Assembly: GCF_003431825.1 (NCBI RefSeq)
Contig: NZ_CP020083.1
Location: forward strand, 3,510,501 to 3,574,500
Length of the DNA: 64,000 nt
Direction: 5' to 3'
DNA from: Blastomonas fulva
GTDB taxonomy: Bacteria > Pseudomonadota > Alphaproteobacteria > Sphingomonadales > Sphingomonadaceae
Below the pieces are notes generated by a model. That model saw only the letters and a program-made list of their open reading frames with translations, made no database searches and had not been told where the DNA came from. The position numbers were made by a program, and so were the translations under genes. This document shows, piece after piece, positions 9,659 to 18,398 of this stretch; position 1 is the stretch's first letter, and the number at the start of each line of letters is the position of its first letter.

Positions 9659-10120
9659 CTGGGCCGGACAACCGCCACGTTCAGTTCCACCCTTGCCGCA
9701 GATCGCGAAAGCGTCTGGCTGTCGGCGACATCGCTCGCGGGATTGCGGCGCGAGATGATGCCGCTGCTTGCGATGACCGCGCCGTCCGGGATCGAACGGC
9801 TGACCGATGTTCCGATGACGCCCGGCAGGCCGCTGTTCCACAGCCGGCTGTTGCTTGGCGGCCTGATCCCAACCGGGACCAGCGCGCTCACGCTGGAATC
9901 GCTCGATCCCGGATCGGGGTTCGTCGAATGCTCGCCGATGACCGGAATGGCGCACTGGCGGCACGAGCGGCGCATCGTCGCGCACGGCACGGGGTGCAGG
10001 GTTACCGATAAGCTCACGTTCGAACCGCGCTTCCTGCCCCGGTTGACGGCCGGCCTGATCCGCATATTCTTCCACCATCGACATCGCCGCCTCAGGCGCG
10101 TGTTCGGAGACCGCGCATGA
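9659..10120 (+). CDS. SRPBCC-fold (START-like) protein with a probable non-ATG start
   Basis: The conserved N-terminal segment TFSSTLAADRESVW, then ELRRELxP-like LRREMMPLLAM, and the later WRHERRI and FFHHRHRRL blocks match a family of about 150-residue SRPBCC hydrophobic-ligand proteins. No ATG, GTG or TTG is available upstream of that N terminus. The CTG at 9659 lies six bases after GGGGGA and two bases after the bolA stop, and gives 153 residues. The usual-codon alternative is TTG at 9743, which would delete the first strand and helix. The gene overlaps the pirin start by four bases (ATGA). The ligand is unknown. Confidence 0.7.
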   Translation: MGRTTATFSSTLAADRESVWLSATSLAGLRREMMPLLAMTAPSGIERLTDVPMTPGRPLFHSRLLLGGLIPTGTSALTLESLDPGSGFVECSPMTGMAHWRHERRIVAHGTGCRVTDKLTFEPRFLPRLTAGLIRIFFHHRHRRLRRVFGDRA

Positions 10121-11013
10121 CCAGCCCCATTTCGCTCACCCTGCTGCCCGTGACGCACGATCTGGGCGGGTTCAGCGTGCGCCGCGTGCTGCCGCAAAAG
10201 GCGCGCGCGATGGTCGGCCCGTTCATCTTCGTCGACGAGTTCGGCCCCGCGCAACTCGATATCGGGCGCGACCTCGGCGTACGCCCGCATCCGCATATCG
10301 GGCTGGCGACGGTCACCTATCTGTTCACCGGCGCGATCGATCATCGCGATTCTCTGGGCACCTTCCAGACCATCCACCCTGGCGAGGTCAATCTGATGAC
10401 CGCCGGGCGCGGCATCGTCCATTCCGAGCGCAGCCCGGCGGACGAGATGGCCGGCGGCGCGAAGCTGTTCGGCATGCAGACCTGGCTGGCGCTGCCCGAC
10501 GGCCAGGAAGACGCAGACCCCGCGTTCGAGAACATCGGCTGCGCGGACCTGCCGACGATCGACGGCGGCGGTGCATCGGCCAAGGTGATCATGGGCTCGC
10601 TCTGGGGCAAGACCGCGCCCACGACCTGCCACAGCCCGACGATCTATGCCGATATCGTGCTCCGGCCGGGCGGATCGATCCCGATCGACAGCGAGGCGGA
10701 CGAGCGGGCGGTGATGCTGGTCGAGGGCGATGCGGCGCTCGACGGGCTGCCGCTCGAGCCGTATCTGCTCTACCTGATCGCGCCCGGCGCAAAGCCGAAG
10801 CTGGACAGCATCGGCGGCGGCCGCGCGATGCTGCTGGGCGGAGCGGCGTTCGGATCGGAACGGCACATCTGGTGGAACTTCGTCGGCTCGTCGAACGCGC
10901 GCATCCAAGAGGCCGCCGAGCGCTGGAATGCTGGGGCCTTCCCCAAGGTGCCCGGCGACGAACTCGAGTTCATCCCGATTCCGGAGGTTCCATTGACGCG
11001 GGGGCGGACGTGA
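10117..11013 (+). CDS. Pirin family protein (bicupin)
   Basis: 298 residues with two cupin domains. The N-terminal metal site is visible as RPHPHIGLATVTY and GEVNLMTAGRGIVHSE, which carries the three His and one Glu of pirins. Bacterial pirins act as quercetin dioxygenases or as redox-dependent protein regulators; which applies here is not known. Its start overlaps the SRPBCC stop codon, so the genes are translationally coupled. The next gene begins 10 bases after its stop. Confidence 0.93.
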   Translation: MTSPISLTLLPVTHDLGGFSVRRVLPQKARAMVGPFIFVDEFGPAQLDIGRDLGVRPHPHIGLATVTYLFTGAIDHRDSLGTFQTIHPGEVNLMTAGRGIVHSERSPADEMAGGAKLFGMQTWLALPDGQEDADPAFENIGCADLPTIDGGGASAKVIMGSLWGKTAPTTCHSPTIYADIVLRPGGSIPIDSEADERAVMLVEGDAALDGLPLEPYLLYLIAPGAKPKLDSIGGGRAMLLGGAAFGSERHIWWNFVGSSNARIQEAAERWNAGAFPKVPGDELEFIPIPEVPLTRGRT

Positions 11014-11023
11014 AAGCGCGCGC

Positions 11024-11917
11024 ATGATGGACCTCCCCCTCACCCGCATCGCGTTGCCCACCGGGGTCGAACTCGACGTCGCGATCACCGGCCCTGCAGA
11101 CGCACCGCCGCTGATCCTGCTGCACGGCTTTCCCGAATCGCACCGCACCTGGCGCTACGTGATGGCGCATTTTGCCGACCGCTACCGGCTGATCGCCCCA
11201 GACCAGCGCGGCTTTGCGGGATCGTCCAAGCCTGAAGGCGTGCAAGCTTATCAGCCGAAGAATATGGTCGCTGACCTGCTGGCGCTGGCAGATCATCTGG
11301 GCGTCGACACGTTTACCCTGGTCGGCCACGACTGGGGCGGCGCGATCGCCTGGATGGCAGCACTCAACCATCCTGACAGGGTGAAGCGCCTGATCATGGC
11401 CAACGCCGCACACCCGTTCACCTATCAGAAGGCGCTGTTCGACGACCCCGACCAGCGCGCCTCTGCACAATACATCACCGAGATGCGCCGACCGGATTTC
11501 GAGGAGATCGTCGAGCAGATGGGCTGGGACGCCTACTTCGACTCGCGCTTCGCCGAGCCCAGTGCCGTCAGCCGGATCACTCCGCAAGAACGCTCGATCT
11601 ACCTCGCGCAATGGCAGACGCCGGGTGCGTTCACCGCGATGGTCAACTGGTACCGCGCCAGCCCGCTGATCGTCCCGCCGCTGCAAGGCGAGATTGATCG
11701 CCCCGCATACCTCGACCGCCCCTTCCCGCCGGTCACCCAGCCGACTTTGCTCTATTGGGCGATGGACGACTATGCGCTGCGACCCTCCTTGCTCGACGGT
11801 ATCGAAACGCTGGTGCCAGATCTCACGCTGGTGAAGGCTCCCGGCGGGCATTTCGTGCCGTGGGAACAGCCCGACGCGCTGATCGCGGCGATAGAGGGAT
11901 TTCTGGCAGCGCGTTGA
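11024..11917 (+). CDS. Alpha/beta hydrolase, epoxide-hydrolase-like
   Basis: 297 residues with the epoxide hydrolase/haloalkane dehalogenase layout. HGFPESHRTW forms the oxyanion region, the nucleophile is the Asp in VGHDWGG, and the catalytic His is in GGHFVPWEQP near the C terminus. The cap-domain Tyr residues expected for epoxide opening are plausible (NWYRAS) but not certain. It begins with two consecutive ATG codons (11024 and 11027). It ends the bolA-pirin run; beyond it come intergenic repeats and the mobile element. Confidence 0.9.
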   Translation: MMDLPLTRIALPTGVELDVAITGPADAPPLILLHGFPESHRTWRYVMAHFADRYRLIAPDQRGFAGSSKPEGVQAYQPKNMVADLLALADHLGVDTFTLVGHDWGGAIAWMAALNHPDRVKRLIMANAAHPFTYQKALFDDPDQRASAQYITEMRRPDFEEIVEQMGWDAYFDSRFAEPSAVSRITPQERSIYLAQWQTPGAFTAMVNWYRASPLIVPPLQGEIDRPAYLDRPFPPVTQPTLLYWAMDDYALRPSLLDGIETLVPDLTLVKAPGGHFVPWEQPDALIAAIEGFLAAR

Positions 11918-11929
11918 GCCCACACCACC

Positions 11930-12286
11930 CCTGAGCCCGTCGAGGGCCCCGCGCCATCCTCAGCCCCCACTACAATCGCTCTCCGGCGAAAGCCGGAGCC
12001 CAGGGGTCGTGTAGAGCCTCGGCTGCCCATCGCAGCCCCCCTTCTTCGCGCCTTCGCGCGAAACAAAAAGGGGGCTCACGCACAGACGCGATACCGCGAA
12101 GGGGTTGTCAATCGCCGCAAGGCTCTCCCTAATCCCCATCCCACTTCCGTCATCCTGAACTCGTTTCAGGACCCATCGCGCCCCAAAGAGCCGAAGCCGC
12201 TTGGGGAGAAATGAGCCCTGAAACAAGTTCAAGGGAATGATGTGATTTTGAGTTGAGGGTGGCGCGTGGCCTTCGACAGGCTCAGG
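11930..12286. repeat. Nested intergenic palindromic repeats (REP/BIME-like)
   Basis: An outer pair of inverted copies, CCTGAGCCCGTCGAGGG at 11930-11946 and CCTTCGACAGGCTCAGG at 12270-12286, encloses three smaller structures. These are a GAAA-tetraloop hairpin CTCCGGC/GCCGGAG at 11981-11998, a GTCATCCTGAACTCGTTTCAGG unit at 12149-12170, and its inverted copy ending at 12243. Between the last two lies another arm pair, CCCCAA/TTGGGG, at 12181-12206. Such elements are scattered between genes in sphingomonad genomes. No coding frame is supported here. Confidence 0.75.
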
Positions 12287-12645
12287 CTGCGCGGGTGGTG
12301 GCGGCTTTGGAGCATTTCTGTCAGAAAGTTGCCATTCAGCAAACGTTTAGAGTTTCGGACGCCGTGAGGCGTCGGAAAGTCGACGGTGCCCGAACCCGCG
12401 GTCGTCAGGTGCTGATGTCTATGGGGATTTCGATTTTGGGCTTGTGGGAGCAGCGGTGGGTGCTGCCGATAAGCGGACGGAACTGAAAGCGGACTGGCTG
12501 CTTTTGGGGTGACGAGCGGGTTGCCGTAAATCGGACCGTCCGATTTTGGAGGGCGCAGGTCTGCTTTTGGTGGGTGATGGCGCAGTGCTCTGTGCTCCCC
12601 GAAGCACGGTCGCTTCGGGGCCGGTTGAAGGCAGGCCGTGCCGGG
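12287..12645. other. Non-coding stretch downstream of the IS91-type transposase
   Basis: About 360 bp without a credible gene. It has a short GACGCC-GTGA-GGCGTC hairpin near 12359-12374 and a TTTCTG-T-CAGAAA palindrome at 12315-12327. IS91-family elements carry their replication origin end (oriIS), usually with a hairpin, downstream of the transposase gene, so that end probably lies here. The exact boundary could not be fixed because these elements make no target duplication and lack terminal repeats. Confidence 0.4.
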
Positions 12646-13839
12646 TCACGACGATGTTCTCCCGGATGCGTTGACAGGATGCGGTGGTGCGCGCGGCTGA
12701 TATCTGCGCTCGAAAGTCTCGATGATGACCATGCTGCCACCGCAGCACGGGCACGGTGGCCGATGGTCCGGCGGATCGACAGCCGTGTCATCGATGGCAG
12801 GTGGCGCAACCGCCAGCAGTCGGCGGGCGTGTTCGAGATGGGCCTTGCGGGTCGCACCGGCCAGCAGCCCGTAATGGCGTATCCGGTGGAACCCGCGTGG
12901 CAGGTTGTGCAGCAGGAAGCGACGGATGAACTCGTCGGCGCCTAAGGTCATGTCCTGCTGGCGCTGCGCGCCATTGCGGCGATAATCCTTGTAGCGGAAC
13001 GTGACGCCTTCACTGTCGAAGCGGAGGATGCGGCTGTTCGAGATGGCGACGCGGTGGGTATAGCGCGCCAGATAGGCGAGCACCGCCTCAGGTCCTGCAA
13101 AGGGCGGCTTGGCATAGACCACCCAGCGCTTTCTGCGGACCGGTGACAGATGACGCAGAAAGGCCCGCCGCTCGGCGAGATGCGCCAGGCTGCCGAAGAA
13201 CCCGAGCTTGCCGGCATCGTGGAGCGCGATCAGCCGCGTGAGGAACAGGCGGCGGAACAGGGCGCCCAGGACACGGACGGGCAGAAGAAAGGCCGGGCGC
13301 GCAGATATCCAGCGCTCGCCATCACGCGCGATACCGCCGCCGGGCACGATCATATGGACATGCGGATGATGGGTAAGCGCCGAGCCCCAGGTGTGGAGTA
13401 CAGCGGTAATGCCGATACGTGCGCCCAGATGCCTGGGGTCGGCGGCGATGGTCAGCATCGTCTGGGAGGCGGCCTTGAACAGCAGGTCATAGAGCAGCGC
13501 CTTGTTGTGGAACGCAATGGCGCTGACCTGTGCCGGGAGCGTGAACACGACGTGGAAATAGCCCACCGGCAACAGGTCGGCCTCGCGCTCGGCCAGCCAG
13601 GTACGCGCGGCTGCTCCCTGGCACTTGGGGCAATGCCGGTTGCGACAGCTGTTATAGGCGATCCGCCAATGCCCGCAGTCTGTGCAGGCTTCGACGTGAC
13701 CGCCCATTGTAGCGGTGCGGCAATGCTCGACGGCCGACATGATCTTGAGCTGGTGCAGGCTCAGATGCCCGGCATGGGCAATGCGATAGCCAGGCCCTGC
13801 AACGCGGAAGATGTCGGCCACCTCTATGGAGGTGCGCAC
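12646..13839 (-). CDS. tnpA: IS91 family HUH transposase
   Basis: 397 residues. The N terminus has a zinc-binding cysteine/histidine array (about 40-74, with CTDCGH and CRNRHCPKC). The HUH metal site is HVH at 160-162, and the paired catalytic tyrosines are in YLARY at about 256 and 260. These features define IS91/IS801 transposases, which nick and transfer one strand by rolling-circle transposition. The GTG at 13839 lies six bases after the recombinase stop; an in-frame GTG at 13821 is an alternative. Translation is probably coupled to the upstream gene. The C-terminal CPCCGGSM looks like a second zinc site. Confidence 0.95.
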   Translation of the reverse strand: MRTSIEVADIFRVAGPGYRIAHAGHLSLHQLKIMSAVEHCRTATMGGHVEACTDCGHWRIAYNSCRNRHCPKCQGAAARTWLAEREADLLPVGYFHVVFTLPAQVSAIAFHNKALLYDLLFKAASQTMLTIAADPRHLGARIGITAVLHTWGSALTHHPHVHMIVPGGGIARDGERWISARPAFLLPVRVLGALFRRLFLTRLIALHDAGKLGFFGSLAHLAERRAFLRHLSPVRRKRWVVYAKPPFAGPEAVLAYLARYTHRVAISNSRILRFDSEGVTFRYKDYRRNGAQRQQDMTLGADEFIRRFLLHNLPRGFHRIRHYGLLAGATRKAHLEHARRLLAVAPPAIDDTAVDPPDHRPPCPCCGGSMVIIETFERRYQPRAPPHPVNASGRTSS

Positions 13840-13845
13840 CGGGCC

Positions 13846-14754
13846 TCAGCCGTCGGGCACCTGCGCGGTGGATGAGGTCAAGGCCAGCCTGTCGAGCGGA
13901 CTGATCACCGCTCGCATCGTCTTGGTTGCCACCTGTGTGTAGAAAGCGGTGGTGTTAAGCTTGGCATGGCCCAGCAACGCCTGGATGACGCGGATATCGA
14001 CCCCGTCCTCCAGCAGATGGGTGGCGAAGCTGTGCCGCAAGGTGTGCGGGCCGACCCGCCTTGTGATGTCCGCTGCCTCGGCTGCCTCGACGACGACGCG
14101 ATACAGCTGCCGGGTGCTGATCGGCAGCAGCGCGCTTCTGCCTGGGAAAAGCCAGCTGTCTGCATGCAACACGCCCTGTTGTCGTCCGGCGCGCCACCAC
14201 TCGCGCAGCAGCACGAGCAGGCCTTCGGGCAGCATGGCGTTGCGATATCGGCCACCCTTGCCACGCTCGATACGCAGCACCATGCGCTTGCTGTCGATGT
14301 CGCGCACCTTGAGCGCCGAGACCTCGCCGACGCGCAGTCCCGCGCCATAGGCAACCGACAGCGCTGCCTGATGCTTGAGGCAGGTCGTGGCCTCCAGCAA
14401 CCGCTTCACCTCGTCCTGGGTCAGCACCACGGGGATCTTGCGGGCGTGCGAAGTGCGCACCAGCTTGCGCGCCAGATCGGGCCGATCCAGCGTGTGGGTG
14501 AAGAAGAACCGCAGCGCTGCAACTATGCTGTTCATCGTCGGCACCGGAACGCCGGTCTCGCGTTGGTCGATCTGGAAGCGCCGCAGATCCTCTGCAGTTG
14601 CCGTGTGCGGCGAGCGTCCCAGCCATGTGGCGAAACGTCCAACATCGCGGATATAGTTGCGCTGCGTCTCGCGGCTGAAGCGCCGCATGTTCATGTCCTC
14701 GATCAACCGCTGGCGCAGCGGGCTGACCGTACCGATCGCTATAAGCTCGTTCAT
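13846..14754 (-). CDS. Tyrosine recombinase/integrase of the IS91-type element
   Basis: 302 residues with an N-terminal SAM-like core-binding domain (about 10-100) and the full catalytic set: Arg141 (GLRVGE), Lys166, His237 and Arg240 (HTLRH), His263 (LLGHAKLNTT) and nucleophile Tyr272. It is XerC/D-like in size. In two-gene IS91 elements this enzyme is thought to resolve or assist transposition products, but its job is not well established. The ATG at 14754 is preceded at seven bases by AGGAG, which is buried in a hairpin. Confidence 0.94.
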   Translation of the reverse strand: MNELIAIGTVSPLRQRLIEDMNMRRFSRETQRNYIRDVGRFATWLGRSPHTATAEDLRRFQIDQRETGVPVPTMNSIVAALRFFFTHTLDRPDLARKLVRTSHARKIPVVLTQDEVKRLLEATTCLKHQAALSVAYGAGLRVGEVSALKVRDIDSKRMVLRIERGKGGRYRNAMLPEGLLVLLREWWRAGRQQGVLHADSWLFPGRSALLPISTRQLYRVVVEAAEAADITRRVGPHTLRHSFATHLLEDGVDIRVIQALLGHAKLNTTAFYTQVATKTMRAVISPLDRLALTSSTAQVPDG

Positions 14755-14756
14755 CG

Positions 14757-14784
14757 TTCGACTCCTCAGGTTGAAGGAGTCGAA
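14757..14784 (-). promoter_or_regulatory. Hairpin sequestering the recombinase ribosome binding site
   Basis: A perfect 10-bp inverted repeat, TTCGACTCCT and AGGAGTCGAA on the minus strand, with an eight-base loop, ends three bases before the recombinase ATG. The ribosome site AGGAG is in the 3' arm and pairs exactly with CTCCT in the 5' arm. A transcript entering from outside would fold and block translation. A promoter located inside or past the 5' arm would escape. The same logic limits read-through activation in IS10 and IS50. Confidence 0.6.
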
Positions 14785-14928
14785 ATGGTCTGCCCACCAC
14801 GGACACTGTTCAATCCAGGCGCTGCGCCCGCGCCGTCAGCTTAGCTTCACCCCAAACACCACTCCCGCGAAGCGGGTTCGTGCAACGACCCCATTGCTGA
14901 CTTCAGAATCTTGCGGCAGAAGTGAAGG

Positions 14929-15255
14929 ATGCGAGTTTGTTTATCTCTAACCGTCGCGCTAATGGCGATTTCATGTTCGTCGAACAGCTCCGCAGACTCG
15001 AAGTTCGTTCGTTTGGATGATCTACGAATTGGTGGTGATATCGACACAGTTATATTAGATGACGCATTACGTCGACTCGATCCAGAAGAACGCAAAACCT
15101 ATGATCGGTATGATGAGACAGCAGGGTTCTATTTCGAGGGACAAACGAAACATTGCATAGTGATTGTCGTGTTGCGACGCGGTGTTCTCATTCATCGTCC
15201 GTCGCCCGCATTCTGCTACGACAAAACCACCAATAAGTTCCTAGGCCGACTCTGA
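14929..15255 (+). CDS. Small putative lipoprotein, unknown function
   Basis: 108 residues. A short hydrophobic leader ends in AISC followed by a Ser-rich stretch, a plausible though imperfect lipobox, so the protein is probably outer- or inner-membrane anchored. The rest is charged with no recognised domain; it contains two later cysteines. Its base composition is clearly lower in GC than the neighbours, with AT-rich codons such as TTATATTAGAT, and it abuts the IS91-type element, suggesting acquired DNA. AAGG touches the ATG directly, which is a poor spacing, so the exact start is unsure. Confidence 0.55.
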   Translation: MRVCLSLTVALMAISCSSNSSADSKFVRLDDLRIGGDIDTVILDDALRRLDPEERKTYDRYDETAGFYFEGQTKHCIVIVVLRRGVLIHRPSPAFCYDKTTNKFLGRL

Positions 15256-15351
15256 CGATACGGCAGCATTCCACCCATTTCCGGCCATTCAGCCCCCTCA
15301 TTCCGGGCGACAAAAGCGGACGCGATCTGACCCGCTAGGGCAAGGCTCCCA

Positions 15352-16398
15352 TCACCCCATCCACCGCACCCACGCGCCATGCGCCTGCGCCTCGCCCAGC
15401 AGGTGCGGTTCGCCGCCACCTGGCCAGTATCGCACCTTCAATTCATGCCGGAACGTAGCGCGGTTTGTCTCCAGCGCGATCCACGCCAGCGGGCGCTCCG
15501 CCGTCGCCGCGGCGCCGGCTTCGGCCATCGCGCGTTCGATCATCGCCTGCCGCTCGGCGGGGATGTACTGCCAGACGATCGAGTGCATCAGCACCCGCGT
15601 CACCCCGGCCTCCTGCGGTTCGGCCAACCGCGCCGCAATCCAGTCGGCGGCGTCGGCCTGGACCAGATCGACCTGGCGTTCGCGGATCATCGCGATGCCT
15701 GCCTCCATGCGTTCGAACCGCGCGTGCGCCTCGGGCCAGATATAGGCGATCAGCCGGTCGGCGGCGGCATTGTCGCGCACGTCGACCGGCTGGATGTCGC
15801 AGCCGCGCACGTTGGCGATCTTGAAAGGCATCGCAGGTGGCGGCGGGCCCTGCCAGTCGGGGCGGATCGTGCAGGGCGCGCCTGCAGGCCCGCAGGCGAC
15901 GCCGCCCAGATCATAGCCATAGCGGTCGATCAGCAGGTTCATTCCCGCGCTCGACCCGATTTCGTTGAGTTCGAACACCCCTGTCGTGCGGCTCGCCAGC
16001 CAGTGCAGCGCGGCGACGAAGCTCGACGAGCGCCCCGCCTCGTTGGTCTGCGGCGGGCCATCGAACCACGATAGCAGTTCGGCATCGTGCCGAGCGACGA
16101 CATCGGCGACGATGGCGTCCACCGAGTCCTGCGCGTGGACCTCCCGGGCGTAGACCGCCCCCAGTTCGGGGGCCTCCCCCTTGCGGAACAGATGGTGCAG
16201 CCCGCCCGCCAGCCGCAGCGGCATCGCATCGGCGAGCACATCGCCTGGCCAGTTCGCAATCCGCGCACCGCAGGCAGTGCCGCCCCGCGCCAGAGCGATC
16301 AGTGCGCGGCAGACCGCCGCCGTCGCGGGCGCGTCGTTAGCCGCCGCATGATCGGCTTGTTCGCCGATCTTCCGTTCGATTTCGTCGCGCCGCTCCAT
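15352..16398 (-). CDS. DUF2332 family protein (methyltransferase-like)
   Basis: 348 residues, typical of DUF2332. The motif [25 protein letters not shown] resembles the glycine-rich SAM-binding loop of class I methyltransferases, and [12 protein letters not shown] is another conserved block. No reaction is known for the family. The ATG at 16398 is chosen over an upstream frame start at 16461, because the extra residues would overlap the hisG start and look like antisense noise. It is transcribed divergently from hisG, with 38 bp between starts. Confidence 0.85.
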   Translation of the reverse strand: MERRDEIERKIGEQADHAAANDAPATAAVCRALIALARGGTACGARIANWPGDVLADAMPLRLAGGLHHLFRKGEAPELGAVYAREVHAQDSVDAIVADVVARHDAELLSWFDGPPQTNEAGRSSSFVAALHWLASRTTGVFELNEIGSSAGMNLLIDRYGYDLGGVACGPAGAPCTIRPDWQGPPPPAMPFKIANVRGCDIQPVDVRDNAAADRLIAYIWPEAHARFERMEAGIAMIRERQVDLVQADAADWIAARLAEPQEAGVTRVLMHSIVWQYIPAERQAMIERAMAEAGAAATAERPLAWIALETNRATFRHELKVRYWPGGGEPHLLGEAQAHGAWVRWMG

Positions 16399-16436
16399 AT
16401 TGCCCTTTGGCCTGCTTGCCCCTACATGCCGCCACC

Positions 16437-17102
16437 ATGGCCGACACGCTGATCTTTGCAATCCCCAAGGGGCGAATCCTCGACGATGCGCTGCCCGTGC
16501 TCGCGCGGGTGGGAATAGAGCCTGCGGCGGAGTTCCACGATCCCAAGAACCGCTCGCTGCGGTTTGGCACCAACCGCGCCGATATGGACATCATCCGCGT
16601 GCGCGCGTTCGATGTCGCGACCTTCGTGGCGCATGGGGCAGCGCAGATCGGCATCGTCGGCTCGGACGTGATCGACGAGTTCGATTATTCGGACCTGTAC
16701 GCCCCGGTGGACCTCAATTTCGGCCATTGCCGCCTGTCGGTGGCAGAGCCCGTCGACGAGGCCGGCGAGCGCCAGCCGCGCCCGTCGCACATCCGCGTCG
16801 CGACCAAATACCCCAACATCACCCGCCGCCATTTCGAGCGGCAGGGCGTGCAGGCCGAGTGCGTCAAACTGAACGGCGCGATGGAGCTCGCGCCCTCGCT
16901 GGGTCTCGCGCGGCAGATCGTCGATCTGGTGGAATCGGGCCGCACCTTGAAGGACAACGGCCTGGTCGAAACCGAGGTCATCACCCAGGTTTCTGCGCGG
17001 CTGATCGTCAACCGCGCCGCGCTCAAGAAGGATCACGCGCGGCTTGGCCCGCTGATGTCCGCGTTCCGCGATCTTGCCGCCGAACAGAGGCAGGCGGCAT
17101 GA
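16437..17102 (+). CDS. hisG: ATP phosphoribosyltransferase, short form (HisG-S)
   Basis: Catalyses the first step of histidine synthesis, ATP plus PRPP to phosphoribosyl-ATP. The 221-residue chain has the family signatures [24 protein letters not shown] and the PRPP-binding region near [13 protein letters not shown]. It lacks the C-terminal regulatory domain of the long form, so it should need HisZ, which is not in the window. The ATG at 16437 is preferred over 16407 because the family starts right at [12 protein letters not shown]. The stop overlaps the hisD start by four bases. Confidence 0.95.
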   Translation: MADTLIFAIPKGRILDDALPVLARVGIEPAAEFHDPKNRSLRFGTNRADMDIIRVRAFDVATFVAHGAAQIGIVGSDVIDEFDYSDLYAPVDLNFGHCRLSVAEPVDEAGERQPRPSHIRVATKYPNITRRHFERQGVQAECVKLNGAMELAPSLGLARQIVDLVESGRTLKDNGLVETEVITQVSARLIVNRAALKKDHARLGPLMSAFRDLAAEQRQAA

Positions 17103-18388
17103 CGCTGCGGCTTTCCACCCGTGACACGGATTTCGCCAAGGCGTTCGACCGGTTGGTGCGCGGACGGCGCGAGAGCGACATCGAGGTCAGCCGCGACGTC
17201 ACTGCGATCATTGCTGACGTCAAGGCGCGCGGCGATGCGGCGCTGATCGAATACACCTCGCGCTTCGATGGCCACAGCCTGCCAGGCGGCGGCTGGAGCA
17301 TCGGCAAGGATGCGTGCGCTGCGGCCTATGCAGAGCTGAGCGACGAGCTGCGCACCGCGCTCGATCTCGCCGCTACCCGCATCCGCGCCTATCACGAGGC
17401 ACAGCTTCCCGAAGACCGCGACTATACCGATGCCGCAGGCGTTCGCCTGGGCGCGCGCTGGACCGCGGTCGATGCGGCCGGACTGTACGTCCCGGGTGGC
17501 CGCGCGGCCTATCCGTCCTCGCTGCTGATGAACGCGATCCCCGCCAAGGTGGCAGGGGTCGAGCGGCTGGTGGTGGTGACCCCGACCCCCAAGGGCGTGA
17601 TCAATCCGCTGGTGCTGGCAGCAGCGCATCTGGCGGGCGTCGACGAAATCTGGCGGATCGGCGGCGCGCAGGCGGTTGCGGCGCTGGCCTATGGCACGGA
17701 TACGATCCGTGCGGTCGACGTCATCACCGGCCCCGGAAACGCCTGGGTGGCAGAGGCCAAGCGCCAGCTTTATGGCGTGGTCGGCATCGACATGGTCGCA
17801 GGCCCGTCCGAGATCGTCGTGGTCGCCGATGCGAAGAACGACCCCGAATGGATCGCAGCCGATCTGCTCAGCCAGTCCGAGCATGACCCGACCAGCCAGT
17901 CGATCCTGTTCACCGATGACGCAGGATTTGCCGATATCGTCGCAGATGTGGTCGGCGTGCAATTGGCCTCGCTCTCGACCGAAAAGGTCGCGACGAAGGC
18001 GTGGGAAGACAATGGCGCGATCATCGTGGTCGATAGCCTTGAAGACGCGATGCCCTTGGTCAACCGCCTTGCCGCCGAGCATCTCGAGCTTGCGGTCACT
18101 GATCCGCAGGCGCTGTTCGCCAAGGTGAAGCACGCCGGATCGGTTTTCCTCGGCCGTCTGACGCCAGAGGCCGTGGGCGATTATGTCGCCGGGCCCAACC
18201 ATGTGCTTCCCACCGGCCGGCGCGCACGTTTTTCTTCCGGGCTGTCGGTGCTCGATTTCATGAAGCGCACCAGCTTTATCGAGCTTGGCCGCGAAGGCCT
18301 GCAGGCGATCGGCCCTGCGGCGGTGGCGCTCGCCGAGATGGAGGGCCTGCCCGCGCATGCCGACAGCGTCCGGCGCCGCCTGACATGA
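17099..18388 (+). CDS. hisD: Histidinol dehydrogenase
   Basis: 429 residues. Oxidises L-histidinol to L-histidine in two NAD-dependent steps using a zinc ion. Recognisable blocks are the NAD region [34 protein letters not shown], the zinc ligands around SQSEHDP and the C-terminal GPNHVLPTG with its catalytic His. The start ATG overlaps the hisG stop (ATGA). The gene is followed after ten bases by nusB, forming a hisG-hisD-nusB operon. Confidence 0.97.
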   Translation: MTLRLSTRDTDFAKAFDRLVRGRRESDIEVSRDVTAIIADVKARGDAALIEYTSRFDGHSLPGGGWSIGKDACAAAYAELSDELRTALDLAATRIRAYHEAQLPEDRDYTDAAGVRLGARWTAVDAAGLYVPGGRAAYPSSLLMNAIPAKVAGVERLVVVTPTPKGVINPLVLAAAHLAGVDEIWRIGGAQAVAALAYGTDTIRAVDVITGPGNAWVAEAKRQLYGVVGIDMVAGPSEIVVVADAKNDPEWIAADLLSQSEHDPTSQSILFTDDAGFADIVADVVGVQLASLSTEKVATKAWEDNGAIIVVDSLEDAMPLVNRLAAEHLELAVTDPQALFAKVKHAGSVFLGRLTPEAVGDYVAGPNHVLPTGRRARFSSGLSVLDFMKRTSFIELGREGLQAIGPAAVALAEMEGLPAHADSVRRRLT

Positions 18389-18398
18389 TGGAACCCAG

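Larger units (their letters stand above)
12646..14784 (-). mobile_element. Two-gene IS91-type insertion sequence (core; ends not resolved)
   Basis: Two adjacent minus-strand genes, a tyrosine recombinase followed after six bases by an HUH rolling-circle transposase, form the layout known for a minority branch of the IS91 family. Both genes look intact, with all catalytic residues present. The given limits are the transposase stop and the hairpin before the recombinase. The true element must extend further on both sides, probably into 12300-12645 and 14785-14928. It sits between a hydrolase gene and a lower-GC orphan gene. Confidence 0.8.

Noticed and set aside
9631..11148. A 505-codon minus-strand frame over the SRPBCC and pirin genes
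   Set aside because: The plus-strand genes have conserved cupin and SRPBCC blocks and tight operon spacing; the antisense frame has none.
12287..14928. Exact left and right ends of the IS91-type element
   Set aside because: IS91 elements have no terminal inverted repeats or target duplication, and several possible tetranucleotide targets occur, so no boundary could be supported from one copy.
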